Counted from the stretch's first letter, positions 22,977 through 33,520 are shown. The stretch: DNA of 64,000 nt from Siphonodentalium dalli (GCA_032622095.1 CP136069.1:3625566-3689565); one strand, 5' to 3'. Numbers and translations: made by a program. Notes: generated by a model from the sequence alone, not told the origin.

Positions 22977-23351
22977 ATAGATTGAAATGATCGCGACGTT
23001 TTAAGCTCTTATTACGCCACCTGTGGTGTATCTAGCTGCAGAGATTTTGATATTGCGTGGTGGACAGGGCGAATGCATTGTGGGGCTTTTATTTATTTAT
23101 AGAGTTGGAAATTCCGTTTATTTAAAAGTCGGAACTACGCGACCAGTAGGCCAAGTCCAGTAAAACGGTTCGTTATAGGTGCTGGTTGTTATTGTTATTT
23201 TAACGGAATTCTGAGTTGGTCATTCGCGAAACCAATATATTTTATATTCTATAATTAAAACCGTGGGTATATAATATATGATCCTCTTTATGGATATTGT
23301 AGGAAGGTAAATTTAGCTAAAGCGGTGGGATATCTTGCAAGACAACACATT

Positions 23352-24075
23352 TCGGTTTGCGCTATAACTGCTCAATGTTTTAAGGTGTTACACAACGTCT
23401 GATAAAAAGAGTTCTATCTGGAATATTCACACAATTTTTTCAGAGAACATGCATAGAGTAAACATAGTCCTATCGGACTATCGTAAAGTAGTTCCATTTA
23501 ATTCGGGATTAATTAACCCTCAGACTGCCGAAACTGCCGACAATAAATTGGCTTGTTTGTGTCCCCCGAAAATCAAACTTGCCTGTTTAGAGGTCCCATT
23601 TTCGTGGCTAATGGTGATAGAATCACAATTTTTCAGTCAAGTTCATGGATAAATTACATTACACTTAATCGGCTTATGTCCGCGGCCATAAACCTGCGTT
23701 TTGATAACAATTTATTTGAGACAAACTGTTGCGCGGGTATCAGTCGGCGCTTATCGGTTGAAGTTATTATGATCGTGCAGCCTGCACGTGCAACAAGTGT
23801 TCAAATACAACAGAAAAAAAAATACTATGTCAAATAAATAACGTGATCAATGGACAGACACGTTTCATTTCCGTGTGACACGAAAAAGCGAATTTAATGT
23901 CGTCAGTTTCGGCAGTCTGAGGGTTTTAATTAATCTCCTTTACGATATCCCGATAGGACTATGTTTACTCTATGTTCTCTAAAAAAAAAATGGTGTGAAT
24001 ATTCCCGATAGAACTATTTTTATCAGACGTTTTGTAACACATTAAAACATTGAGCAGTTAGCGCAATTTTCTGAA
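23352..24075. mobile_element. Long inverted-repeat element with a second element nested in its spacer
   Basis: The left arm (about 23358-23485: TAACTGCTCAATGTTTTAAG, TCTGATAAAAAGAGTTCTAT, CATAGTCCTATCGG) is mirrored by the right arm (about 23946-24065: CCGATAGGACTATG, ATAGAACTATTTTTATCAGA, ACATTGAGCAGTTA). Arms are about 130 bp with scattered differences. The TTAA-type element at 23513-23934 occupies the spacer. Non-coding. Confidence 0.8.
23513..23934. mobile_element. TTAA-associated MITE nested in the preceding element
   Basis: Left TTAA, CCCTCAGACTGCCGAAACTG; right CAGTTTCGGCAGTCTGAGGG, then TTTTAATTAA. The 20 bp ends are perfect inverses starting CCC and ending GGG, as in the element at 18749. 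TTAA is adjacent on the left; on the right it lies two bases further out, so the target duplication is imperfect or eroded. Two ORFs inside lack recognisable domains. Confidence 0.75.
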
Positions 24076-24590
24076 ATTTCGGACTATTTCGTCTATAAAA
24101 ATACGATGAGCAACTGAAAATGTTTTTCAACATTCTGGAAGGGGTATATGTCCATGGTATATATGTTTAAAATTTCACGCATAAACTATGACAGATAACA
24201 AAGTTATAATTAGTTTTATAGGCCCACCATAAATCCCCTATAATAAACGCATGCCTCCGTAAGCACATGGCTTTGCTGTGGATACTTTCGTTCCCAGCAT
24301 GCATCATTCTCGCTATCTGTAAAATGTCTATGAACAATGGCTGCATGTGCCATGCACTCTTAGCTTTGATCCGCATTTAGAAGCATTCTGGTGTGGCGAA
24401 CGAGTAAGCGTAGTTCATTGTAATAATTTGAAGAATTACTTGTCTTAACGGAATTCTGAGGCGGTCCATTCATGTAACCAATATATTTTATATTATGAGT
24501 TATATTTATGACTAATAATACGATCTTGGTGGCGTTACCATTTCTGACTATGGTTTTCTTGTCATACCAGTTTTCCCTTCTGGGAAGTTT
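24076..24590. other. Unassigned sequence with one dispersed segment
   Basis: 24508-24568 (TAATACGATCTTGGTGGCGT, ACCATTTCTGACTATGGTTT) is the inverse of 32745-32810. That segment abuts the truncated family D copy. Nothing else recognised. Confidence 0.5.
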
Positions 24591-24772
24591 CAATATCCCC
24601 TAATTTGCAGCAGATAAAATGCATAATTGAGGTGCCCAATGGGTGAACATCACCAACTTCAACTAGGGAACTTCAATCTGATCCTAGGTCTACCATAGCA
24701 GTTGAGGGCCTTAGCAGAATGAGGTCCCCAGAGGGTGAATTTAGTGACGCTATCCCGCTATATGCAAATGAC
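24571..24772. mobile_element. MITE family D, copy 3 (truncated)
   Basis: Carries the middle and one internal pair: CTTCTGGGAAGTTTCAATAT, GTGCCCAATGGGTGAACATC, GCAGAATGAGGTCCCCAGAG, GGTGAATTTAGTGACGC. It stops abruptly after CCCGCTATATGCAAATGACC without the outer terminus. Confidence 0.75.
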
Positions 24773-24952
24773 CAATGCAAAATATCGACCTGGAGCGGGG
24801 AGTTCTGCATCGCAGTCACGTGATTATAACACGCACATTTAGGCATACTCAATTTTCCGCTCACGTGAACATACGATGACGTCTGATTGTGATGGTGTAT
24901 GTACACGTGCAATAACAGAAGTGTGTCTCACAGTGATGTGTTCTGGTAGAGA

Positions 24953-25186
24953 CAAGCCTTGATATAGTGTGTCTGTCATTTGCAGAATGAGGTCACCAGA
25001 GGGTGAATTTAGTGATGCTACCCCGCATAGCGGGCTAGCATCACCAAATTCACCCTATGGGAACCTCATTCTGCTGCGGTGTAAGCAGAATGAGGTCCAC
25101 AGAGGGTGAATTTGGTGATCTGGTAATCCACCCTCTGTGGACCTCAATCTGCAAATGACAGACACACTATATTTCAAGGCTTGGGT
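24953..25186. mobile_element. MITE family D, copy 4 (internally deleted, both ends kept)
   Basis: Left AAGCCTTGATATAGTG and TGTCTGTCATTTGCAG; right CAAATGACAGACACACTATA and TTTCAAGGCTT. The two inverted pairs are brought together, and the TTCTGGGAAG middle is missing. At about 230 bp this is the shortest copy with two ends, and best shows the terminal structure. Confidence 0.85.
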
Positions 25187-25337
25187 AGAGATTACCATTT
25201 TCGAGCTATATCGATTTTAGAATCCAATTGATATATTTTTAGAGCAAGGTAACATTAATTATTGTTATGGCGTCACTTCCGAATCGAAACCGATAGCACG
25301 AGAAACTGAAAAGTTGTTACCTTGGCATATAATAGAC

Positions 25338-25390
25338 TGGTACCCTGTCCCAACTCCTGCTACTCGCCCGTAGGGACAGGAATAGGGTAA
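25338..25390. repeat. Short imperfect palindrome
   Basis: TACCCTGTCCCAACTCCTG on one side, CCCGTAGGGACAGGAATAGG then GTA on the other, making a stem of about 20 bp with bulges. Isolated in otherwise unique sequence. Confidence 0.5.
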
Positions 25391-27721
25391 ACAGAAAGTG
25401 GAATTTGGAATTGTGTTTCCGGTTTGTGAGATATTGTTTTAAAATAGAAAAGCACATTTCAACATCGGTACGTTTTTCTTAATTTAATAATACAAGACGG
25501 AAGTATATAACTTTGACAACTACTCAATCAAATTGAGTAGAGTGTTTTTCACAGGAATCGACTAACCCCGATCAACGGCAATAGGTTAAATAGTGCGAAA
25601 TCATGTTTTTGTAACTTGGATATTTGAAAACTCTGATGTCAACAAACACCCCCGGTAACCGGTTACATCAATTTTGTGTCGAAGTTTGCTGCCCCATGTC
25701 GCATTTTATTAACTAAATTCGTCGGGGATATATTTACGCTCATGTTGATTCAAAAATTAACACAAGGGGTCAATGTGATTTGCCTGGGTGGACCTTTTAC
25801 CACAAATTGCCAAACTTTGCTATACCGTCCCATGCTCTGACAAGATGGTCAGTCTGTACTACATACATTTAAGGGGTTTATTTACATTACTGATACTAAC
25901 AGGTATCTCCTTCACACAGATATGTCAATAGTTGATGACGATAGTTTTATTTGTTCCAAATAAGTTTCGTGAGGTACTAGTAATCACACCCCCCCCCCCT
26001 CGTACACGGTTACATCAACATTGAAGAAGTTTGCTGCCTCATGTCTGATTTTTTTATTTCGATGTTTCGGCTATATTATTGTGGTAATTTTAGTACCAAA
26101 ATCATCTATATGAGGCAGATATATTTTGTATGAGTGAGGTGTTTTGTGTCAAACGGGAAAATTTTAAAACTGTAAAAACACGTTACACGGGCCTTATTGG
26201 AGATGACATTAAGCTACATTTATGGCATGTTACATATGAGACATGAGGTGAAAACCTTCCTTCCCGACACCCTTTGGAAAGAAGCTTCGAGAAATGTAAA
26301 ATTGAAATAAATAAACTTGTCGTGATGTAACTAAGATATTTAAGCCTAGATCATTGTGTGCATGGAACAAGAGCGAGCAAATGTCTCAAATATTAACGTG
26401 ACTATCAATGGCTTGAAAATGACTGTCATCAGTGCATCCAACTAATCAGTGAATTATTTGCATGTGTATCAATTCAGATTATCTGTTACTAGTACTCCCA
26501 CAACAACTAAAGTATTCAAGTCCAGCATAGTGACTGCCAAAAGCATTTAGTATAATTGAAGTTGATCCACTAAACCAACAAAAGTGGTATGTAATAATGC
26601 TAGATAATGGGCTGGTTGACCGACTAATCATGAAATAGTTAGAAATTATGGAATTGTGTGTATAATGCATAATGACGTAGGTTTGCAGATATCAGCAATT
26701 TATATAATAATATTTCCAATTGCAGCCTGCTAAATGTCCTCTTTATGTATTTATTTTCAAAATATATCAACTCTAGTTGAATTGGAGCATAACAAATAAT
26801 ATTTCATCATTATCATGGATATGTCTACAAAATTGTCAACAATGACCCGAAAGTGAAGATTGAGTTGACTGTCCTGAGATGTTGTCAGCTTAAAATGTAT
26901 TACAGCCAAAATAGCTTGCAGGGGAAACTGATATCTCAATGGATATGCAGGAGATATTCTGGGAAATTTATAATTTGTAAATTGGATGCATAAACCTTTC
27001 AGTGAAAAACAATTATAGCAGTTCTTTTAGTTTGAAGTGTTCCATTTTATAAGTTATACCTTATAGAGTAAGTTATACCAGTGTTTTTTGTGCACCTTTC
27101 AGATTTTGGTGGGTTAGTACTGTATTTGTCCACTTCCATCGATTCATTAGAATTTCCATTAGCAGTGTCCAATTTGACCACCCAGGTAGACCTAGAATAC
27201 TCTCATGACACACTCACCTGGAAACTCCAATACATGTACCGGTATGTGGTACTGCCTATCAGCCAGTTTAAAAAAAAAATCTTAATTAAACTTTTTTCTC
27301 AATTAAATCAGCTTCTGAAACATGGTAAACTGTCACTTGTACTAGAGCAGATAAAACTTTCTAGTCATATGAGTGATATCAGTAGGGTTTTATGTGGTTT
27401 TAGACAAAAATTAGTGAAATTTTGGGGATGGGTGACCAAACATTTGAGTAAAAAAAATGCTTTTTTGCAGGTTTGGGGTGGTGGTTCCCCGAAAATGCCA
27501 GATGCTAAACACGGCATACCTTCCTGCAAATTTTATATTATAATATACATGTAATATTAAATCAATTGTACTGGGATAATGCGTGATGAAATTCAACCAC
27601 TGGGAATCTCAATTTTCAAATGTCAGGCTGCTTATTTTCTGGCTTGGTACATGAGCTGCTTTGGTCAATATTAATTCAATACAAAATGTTGATTTAAATA
27701 CATTAAGTTCTAGTATAATTG
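25391..27721. other. Long AT-rich unique stretch, no gene supported
   Basis: The longest repeat-poor part of the window. A poly-C run sits at about 25987-25997. The 157-codon frame at 27081-27554 has no ATG at its start (GTG), no domain I recognise, and several low-complexity K/L runs. I treat it as chance. No splice-linked coding blocks were recognised. Confidence 0.45.
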
Positions 27722-28175
27722 ATTAAAGGGACATCTCGTGAATAGGTATATACAATTTCCATGGTCATAAAAAGGGAATTAGGGGTCCTTGGGGTCTTGC
27801 TTCCCTCCTATGGTGTACTTGTTGACTTAAAATTGGGTAAAAACCCCGTATTTTCATATCATCAGCATCCATCTCCCTTGAATGTGTGTCTCAAACCGGA
27901 GCTGTAAAAAAAATTCAGTAAAGACCTACTAAATGGACATCTCCTGCACAGGTATATAGCATGTCCATGGTCACAAAAAGGGAATTCGTGTTTACTTCTT
28001 TCCTCATATGGTGGGCCTACATGTATATAGACTTGAAAATTGAAGAAAAAACATACTTCCAAATGCATATCACTATCAGCATCCCATGAATGTGTCTCCA
28101 CCCTGGAGCTCTAGCCTCTAGTATATTTGATTAAAGGGACGTCTCCTGCACAGCTATATGCAATTTCCATGGTTA
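27722..28175. repeat. About 200 bp tandem repeat, about 2.3 units
   Basis: Units begin with GATTAAAGGGACATCTC-like sequence near 27722, about 27935 and 28132, followed by CAATTTCCATGG, TCACAAAAAGGGAATT, TATGGTG, CATATCA.CAGCATCC and a GGAGCTGTA/GGAGCTCTA box. Divergence between units is considerable, so this is an old duplication. Confidence 0.75.
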
Positions 28176-28459
28176 TCGATCTAGATCAAAACGGTCAAGG
28201 GAATTTTCAACACCGACCCGACAAACACCTCTACAGTACAGGATTCAAAGCACCACAATTTTATGGTTAGATTAATAGGCTATATATGATCTATTTTATC
28301 TCATGTAAAGTAAATATTTTTAAAATTCATAGGACATGTACTGGCATCTGGCAAGTACAATTGAATTAATATATTAATATTATAATATAATATATATATA
28401 ATATTATAATAATTTCTCATAATAATCATGCAATCTAAAGTTCATATTTTAGAACACCA
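28176..28459. other. Unassigned AT-rich sequence
   Basis: Includes a pure A/T tract around 28366-28412 rich in TATAATAT. No gene or dispersed element recognised. Confidence 0.45.
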
Positions 28460-28530
28460 GCGGTCTCCAGTCAGATTCGAACTGACAATCCACTCAGTGC
28501 AAACTGAGGTGCACTCACCAATGTGCTGTA
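28460..28530 (-). pseudogene. tRNA-like sequence (degenerate tRNA or SINE head)
   Basis: Read on the minus strand there is a perfect T-arm, GTCAG-TTCGAAT-CTGAC, and an anticodon-type stem CTCAG-TTTGCA-CTGAG. Its loop has six bases, not seven, with TGC in the anticodon position. A D-arm-like GGTGAGTGCACC precedes. The acceptor stem does not pair convincingly. The conserved B-box (GTTCGAATC) with a broken acceptor suggests a tRNA-derived SINE remnant or tRNA pseudogene, not a working tRNA. Confidence 0.55.
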
Positions 28531-28844
28531 GAAACTGCAAGTCCGTAGCCAGCCACTAGCAAAGACAGTTCGACATATATTATGAGAGCATTGGACACGA
28601 ACTGTGAAGCGACGAGCGGGGGCTGTCCCCTATCGCATTGAGGGGGGTCCGGGGTTTCTCCTCCGGTGAAATTTTTTGAAAAATACGATGCAAACGGCGT
28701 ACTTTAGATCCGCCCTGAAACATAAAAGTTGAGCTTTGATTTTCCAAGTTTTCTCTCACAGGCCTGGATCTGACCGGTATCTATATAGCCTAGCTATTCT
28801 AAATGAACCAATTGTCTTGTGCATGGGGGAGTAACATAATCCAC

Positions 28845-28925
28845 TGGGCCTGACCATGGATCGAACCAGTATCAGATAAGTTTGTGACCTGTGAGCTAAA
28901 TCCTAACATCTATAGTAGTCTATCT
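28845..28925 (-). repeat. tRNA-derived SINE-like fragment
   Basis: On the minus strand, GGATTTAGCTCACAGGTC resembles a polymerase III A box and TACTGGTTCGATCCATGG a B box, at roughly tRNA spacing. A similar GGACCAGGACACACTGGGCC / ACCATGGATCGGCCC stretch follows at 28993-29035. No complete cloverleaf can be folded by eye. Confidence 0.45.
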
Positions 28926-29099
28926 GCATGGAATATCACATCCCCCCGATTTGTTTTTCTTAAGTTATTTATAAGTTTTTAACTGACCATATGGGATGGA
29001 CCAGGACACACTGGGCCGACCATGGATCGGCCCTGCAAGTGTGAGAATTTTTTTTAATCTGAACATACAAATTACAAAATCCTAGTATCTATTGAGTAG

Positions 29100-29290
29100 C
29101 CCCAGTGTTTCCAAATGTTAGAAACTTTAAACTTGACACCCCCTATAAGGTTGCAAAATTTCCAATTGATGGTCATTTTAGTCAAAAATTTGGACCAAAA
29201 GTAGGAAAATATGTAAATGATGGTCTAAAACAAAATGTTCCCCACCAATGGATTGTTGGAAAATGGATCTACGAAATCTATTTTAACCTA
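29100..29290 (-). repeat. Dispersed repeat (GGAAATTTTCCAACC type), copy 2, reversed
   Basis: The inverse of 37915-38120: CCAAATGTTAGAAACTTTAA, AATTGATGGTCATTTTAGTC, GTAGGAAAATATGTAAATG, GGTCTAAAACAAAATGTTCC and ATTGTTGGAAAAT. The 87-codon ORF on the plus strand is part of this repeat. Unlike the other copies, no enclosing inverted-repeat element was found. Confidence 0.65.
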
Positions 29291-29544
29291 TTGTTTCGTG
29301 TGACATTTCCAACTATTGTTATGTCGGGCATGATATTTCGAACAGTTGAAAATTTTGACCAAGGTTGATGCACATAGCTTAATTGGCACTATGTAGTATT
29401 TTCGTGTATCTGCCTCTGCCCCGGCCATGTGCTTTACACGACACCCTTTCGCTGTATGTATGGGTCTTTATATCCAGTGATTCTGGCAGGCTACTTTTAG
29501 TTGGTTATGTTGATGAACCACATGCAGGTCGAATTCCGGAGCCT

Positions 29545-29715
29545 TAAGCTGCTTTCACAAACATGCGGCTGATGCAGTTAGACGCATCCGATTTCAAAAC
29601 GTTGCGCTTAACTGCGTCCACCGCAACCCCAGTAATATATGTATGGTTTGAAACGTTGTACCTATTTAATCCGATAGCCACATGCATCAGCAGCCTGTCA
29701 GTGAAAGCAGCTTTA
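29545..29715. mobile_element. Small (about 170 bp) MITE with TAAGCTGCTTTCAC ends
   Basis: Left TAAGCTGCTTTCACAAACAT, then GCGGCTGATGCAG; right TGCATCAGCAGCCTGTCAGT, then GAAAGCAGCTTTA, inverted with a few differences. Short, compact, no coding capacity. Ends of this type are common in hAT-like MITEs; that is inference. Confidence 0.7.
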
Positions 29716-29819
29716 TACCGACATGGGTTGGCGGTCTATATGTGTTGAATTGGTGTGCACCAGTCTCTATTCAAACTAAGCCTGCATGTAGTATATGACA
29801 ATATCCATATACGTACATA

Positions 29820-30041
29820 CGTCGTTTGTTCGAAGGGAGGTCCCGCTCAGCAAAATTTTGCCGTTTGGTCAACTGCTGCACATGACACGTTCACCCGAAC
29901 GGCGAACGGCAATTACCACCACCGGGCACATGTAGGCAGAAGGGCCGTTCGTTCGAAGGGTACGAACCCCCTTGGCTACGGGCTTGGTGTGTATACCCGG
30001 TACCTCTCTTATTGTCTGTAAACTTATCCACCGAAGACAAA
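29820..30041 (+). promoter_or_regulatory. Upstream region of the CaaX-box gene
   Basis: This GC-richer stretch stands out from its AT-rich surroundings. It has two GTTCGAAGGG boxes (29828 and 29951) and paired CCGAACGGCGAACGG words. No clear TATA box was seen. Just before the ATG, a pyrimidine-rich TACCTCTCTTATTGTCTG and an AG at 30035-30036 could be a 3' splice site of a 5'UTR intron. This is suggestive only. Confidence 0.35.
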
Positions 30042-30794
30042 ATGAATGAACATACGAAGCCATCGGAAATACGATTCAGCCAGGATTCTATTAGTTTCTT
30101 ATTCGACAAGCAATCTTCACACAGTGGAGTCAATTTAGGCGCGACGTTAGACAATCTCGCGAATGGAGTCATTGACGTTAGCGACATTCCACCAATCAGG
30201 GTTGTTAAACAGAACAACCTCTGGTTTACGTCAGACAACAGGAGGTTGTGGGTGTTCAGGAATCTGGATAGTCTTGGAAAATGTAACTCCATTCCTGTAA
30301 TTATAAACGACTGGATTCCAGAACATAAGATGACGACTGATTGCGATGGTGCGTATGTGGACGTGCGCGGTCAAATCAGCGGCAGGTGGCACCACAAATC
30401 ATCAACAATCGTAACAAAATCGAAACCGAAAGCTGTGAATACGAAACCGAATTATGGGCGTGGACCAACTGTTCCAAAACCAAACAAACAGAACACGTCT
30501 GACGTACACGTAGATGTACCTACCCATGGTTACCATGGCGATAAATACACACCCGTGACACGTACACCAAACAGAAGGGTAGAGTCTAATTCCGGCTATA
30601 TGTATGAATCGGGAATAGATGGTAGGGACACTACACAAATCATTGGCGCTGAACACCTTTCGGTACCGGAAACGAGGTATGCGCAAGATACCGAAATATA
30701 TGTTGGTGACGCCGGACGTCGTAAGGACAGACGTGTAACCAGGACGACCGATGACGTGCAACCAAGAAGTGGATGTTGCTGCACAATCATGTAG
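30042..30794 (+). CDS. Intronless protein with ParB/sulfiredoxin-like domain and C-terminal CaaX box (250 aa)
   Basis: I start at the ATG at 30042, whose context ACAAAATGA has A at -3; the open frame extends upstream only through non-ATG codons. Residues 9-92 form a compact domain: IRFSQDSI (10-17), a spacer with TLDNLANG (35-42), IPPIRVV (49-55), LWFTSDNRRLWVFR (60-73), LGKC (78-81) and IPVIINDWI. The order SQDSI, IPPIRVV, DNRRL and hydrophobic IPV resembles the ParB/sulfiredoxin-fold N-terminal domain, with DNRR in the place of the RR motif of ParB box II. Family members bind or hydrolyse nucleotides, or cut or bind DNA; which applies here is unknown. Residues 93-230 are basic, polar and probably disordered. 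The end SGCCCTIM fits a CaaX box (Cys247) with extra cysteines that could be palmitoylated, suggesting membrane tethering. No signal peptide or membrane helix. Coding, intact, with no frameshift; a family A MITE follows 28 bp after the stop. The fold assignment is from motif memory, not a search. Confidence 0.82.
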   Translation: MNEHTKPSEIRFSQDSISFLFDKQSSHSGVNLGATLDNLANGVIDVSDIPPIRVVKQNNLWFTSDNRRLWVFRNLDSLGKCNSIPVIINDWIPEHKMTTDCDGAYVDVRGQISGRWHHKSSTIVTKSKPKAVNTKPNYGRGPTVPKPNKQNTSDVHVDVPTHGYHGDKYTPVTRTPNRRVESNSGYMYESGIDGRDTTQIIGAEHLSVPETRYAQDTEIYVGDAGRRKDRRVTRTTDDVQPRSGCCCTIM

Positions 30795-30821
30795 AACAAC
30801 GATCAGAGCATTTTGGATTTT

Positions 30822-31257
30822 GTCACAATTTTTTATCATTTTTTTTTATAAATGTTTCTGACATTCTTTCACAATATTTAGGACATAAGATAAAAAAAAC
30901 ATGTAGATTGTTTAACCATGCAGGGAGCCCCACACATATATAGAAGCATGTGTACTGAGTGTCGTCTGCTCATGTTTTATGGGGCTCTGTATGGGTGAAA
31001 TTATAAAATTATAAATTATAAAACTTAGATTTCCCTGCAGGGAGCCCCACACATAAATAGAAGCATGTGTACTGAGTGTCGTCTGTGTTATAAAATTGTG
31101 AGGAGTCACAATCATCTATGTTTGAAATATCAATATAAATTGTTAAAGAATGTCATACAAATTTATAAAAAAAATTGTTAGGCCAATGCATTCTCTTATA
31201 TATGCGAGGCGACCTATGGTCGACTCGCATATATAAGAGAATGCATTGGCACAGGGT
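30822..31257. mobile_element. MITE family A, copy 5 (left-truncated, central hairpin duplicated)
   Basis: Starts in the A/T spacer (ACAATTTTTTATCATTTTTT), then has two successive central-hairpin starts (GCAGGGAGCCCCACACATA at 30921 and 31036) where other copies have one. It ends with the right palindrome (about 31182-31252) and GGCACAGGGT. The outer TGTGACCC ends are missing. It lies directly downstream of the 30042 gene and would fall in its 3'UTR. Confidence 0.8.
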
Positions 31258-31689
31258 CAACTTTGATAACTAACATATTGACAGCGTATATATACATTTT
31301 GGATTTTGTCACTGAGAATCAGGGATGTGACGACAGAGGCGTTTGTTTTATCCCAACTTTGGACACAATTTAGAAAGAGGTCACATTTAGAAATGTTATG
31401 CCTGACAAAACAAAAGTAAGAGATTCGGACTAACAATTGGAATAGATTTTCGTTACAAATGCGGACATAAATAGTTCGACCTTGATTGAAATGCAACAGT
31501 CTTATAGTAAAAGATAACCGTATATATAGACTAAATGTAACTGTGCAATTTGTGAATTTTTGTTGTACATACATATAATATGTGTAAATATATGAACTTA
31601 ACCACGTTATATACTGATGTTGATATAATTATGTCTTTTAATCTCCACCCTCTTGTGAGATCATATTATATATTTCTTATGATCAAACA
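31258..31689. other. Unassigned AT-rich sequence downstream of the gene
   Basis: No gene recognised; the minus-strand 105-codon ORF has no domain. No clear AATAAA was assigned to the upstream gene in this stretch. Confidence 0.4.
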
Positions 31690-31950
31690 ATCATATCTCC
31701 GCACTATATTCTGTAACATGTCTCAGTGATCTCCACACTATATGCTGTAACATGACGCAGTGTCAGTGATCTCCGCACTATATTATCTAACATGGCTATA
31801 GTATAGACAAAATGTATAGGCCTAATCCCAGTGATTTCTGCACTATATTATGTGATATCCGCACTATACATTGTATATCGAACATGGCTCCTCAGTGATC
31901 TCCGCACTATATTCTGTAACATGGCTCAGTGATATCCGGATTGTAATATG
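31690..31950. repeat. Degenerate tandem repeat (GTGATCTCCGCACTATAT)
   Basis: Words CAGTGATCTCCGCACTATAT, TCTGTAACATGGCTCAG and variants recur at about 31694, 31727, 31766, 31831, 31855, 31897 and 31927, with irregular spacing of about 25-65 bp. Irregular unit length suggests an old array with insertions and deletions. Confidence 0.75.
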
Positions 31951-32744
31951 ACCATAGCTGGCGCAATACGAACCAAAACTAAACCACTCACACGAGGGTA
32001 TATATGTCGCTTTTAATTAATTTATTTGTTATCGAAATTAATTTACAGATTCCCTGGTATAATAACAAAATAAGATTCACATAAACGTGTTTCCTGTGCC
32101 CTATACGAAAGAACACAATTATTGTAATCACAAGCTTCTGTGGGGCACACAAAAGGTGTCGATTACCATAGACATCCACTCTTATTCTAACAGTGAAAAG
32201 GCGACTCTTGTAATGCCGCGTTAACATGCATGGTGACCAATACAATAATAGGTTTTCCACATGTGACTTGATTGACCAATGAAAAAAAATGAATCATCGG
32301 AGACACTCATTGATATGTTATCGCTAGAGCATGGGTGATCCGTGTTCAATTTGATTAGTGGTAATCGGTATCCTTTAAATAATCGCTCAGTGAGTACACC
32401 GTGCATTGTGTTATATTTCGTCAATGGTTATCGTCTTTTCCAACAATTCTAGTTGTACGATGTATTTCAATTTCTAGTTGGGTTGTCATTCAGAATCGCT
32501 GGAGTATTCTATTGATAATATGTACAAGAGACGTAGCTAGAGGGTCTCAGGTGCAGGTTTAAACTCCAAGTTGTGTACCCACAAAGGAGACCCTCTAACA
32601 ACGTCCATGCACGAATGTCATAATTGGGCAATACTCCAATACAGACTTTAGGTTGTTAGCCACGAGACAACAGCTTGATTGCCGCAGTGTGAATGCCATT
32701 CTGATCAAAACCAATCACCCATCGGTAATGCGCCCACGAGCACA
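31951..32744. other. Unassigned sequence, no gene recognised
   Basis: Short ORFs on the minus strand only. GAGGGTCTC at about 32540 and GGAGACCCTC at about 32585 form a small inverted pair. Nothing else was seen. Confidence 0.4.
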
Positions 32745-32812
32745 CGGGTACAAGAAAACCATAGTCAGAAATGGTAACGCCACCAAGATCGTATTATTAG
32801 CCATAAATATAA
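32745..32812. repeat. Dispersed segment, inverse of 24508-24568
   Basis: AAACCATAGTCAGAAATGGT and ACGCCACCAAGATCGTATTA match the earlier segment in reverse over about 60 bp with few changes. The peptide KKTIVRNGNATKIVLL appears in ORFs of both copies, but neither ORF has other support. Confidence 0.65.
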
Positions 32813-32999
32813 ATAATAATGCAATTATTCTATAAACTAGCTTTCAAATTTTATGCGGGAAATTTGCGTACTTCCATATTTCAAGTTTTCCCGTTTCTCG
32901 TGGCATACATTACTTTCATCAAACTGTCTTCTTTATTACACAAGCTGATAGGCCCGACTTCACCCGGGCTGTTTCCCATCTGCTTTCCGGTGAAAGGTG

Positions 33000-33520
33000 C
33001 GATTTGACCTTCAATTGACTATTTCGAAAGTCAAGGTCAGGTCAGGGTCATGATTTGTCCAGTCCAAAACACCCCCACCCGTAGAAAACTACCCATAGGT
33101 ATCATATTTCGTCGAAATCCGTCCGTTTTACCCAACTTGAACTTTAATTAACAATTTTGAAGGTCAAGGTAAGGTCAGAGTCATGATTTGACCCGTCCAA
33201 AACACCCCCACCCCCGACAAAAGTACCCATAGGTATCAAATTTCGTCGAAATCTATCCGTTTTATCCGAGTTGACCTTTGATTGGCCATATTGAAGGTCA
33301 AGGTCAGGCCGAGGTCACGATTTGACCCGTTCAAAACTCTCCTCGGACCAAAGTATCCCTAGGTATAAAATTTCGCCGAAATTTGTCCGTTTTACCCAAA
33401 TTGACCTTGCATTGACAGTTTTAAAGGTCAAGGTCAGGTCGGGGTCACGATTTGACCCGTTCAAAACACTTCCCGGACACAAATACCCATAAGTATCAAA
33501 TTACGTTGAAATCTATGGAA
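33000..33520. repeat. About 135 bp tandem repeat, about 4 units (AAGGTCAAGGTCAGGTC)
   Basis: Units share AAGGTCAAGGTCAGGTC, TCACGATTTGACCCG, CAAAACACCCCC, ACCCATAGGTATCAAATTTC, GTCGAAATC and CCGTTTTACCC. Starts near 33028, 33162, 33295 and 33425. Units differ by 10-20 percent. ORFs are absent. Confidence 0.85.

Noticed and set aside
27081-27554. 157-codon ORF
   Set aside because: Begins at GTG, no recognised domain, K/L-rich and AT-driven; no splice or promoter evidence. Could be revisited with transcript data.
28460-28530. Functional tRNA gene
   Set aside because: Anticodon loop is one base short and the acceptor stem does not pair.
30402-30839. 145-codon minus-strand ORF
   Set aside because: Antisense shadow of the supported plus-strand gene at 30042-30794.
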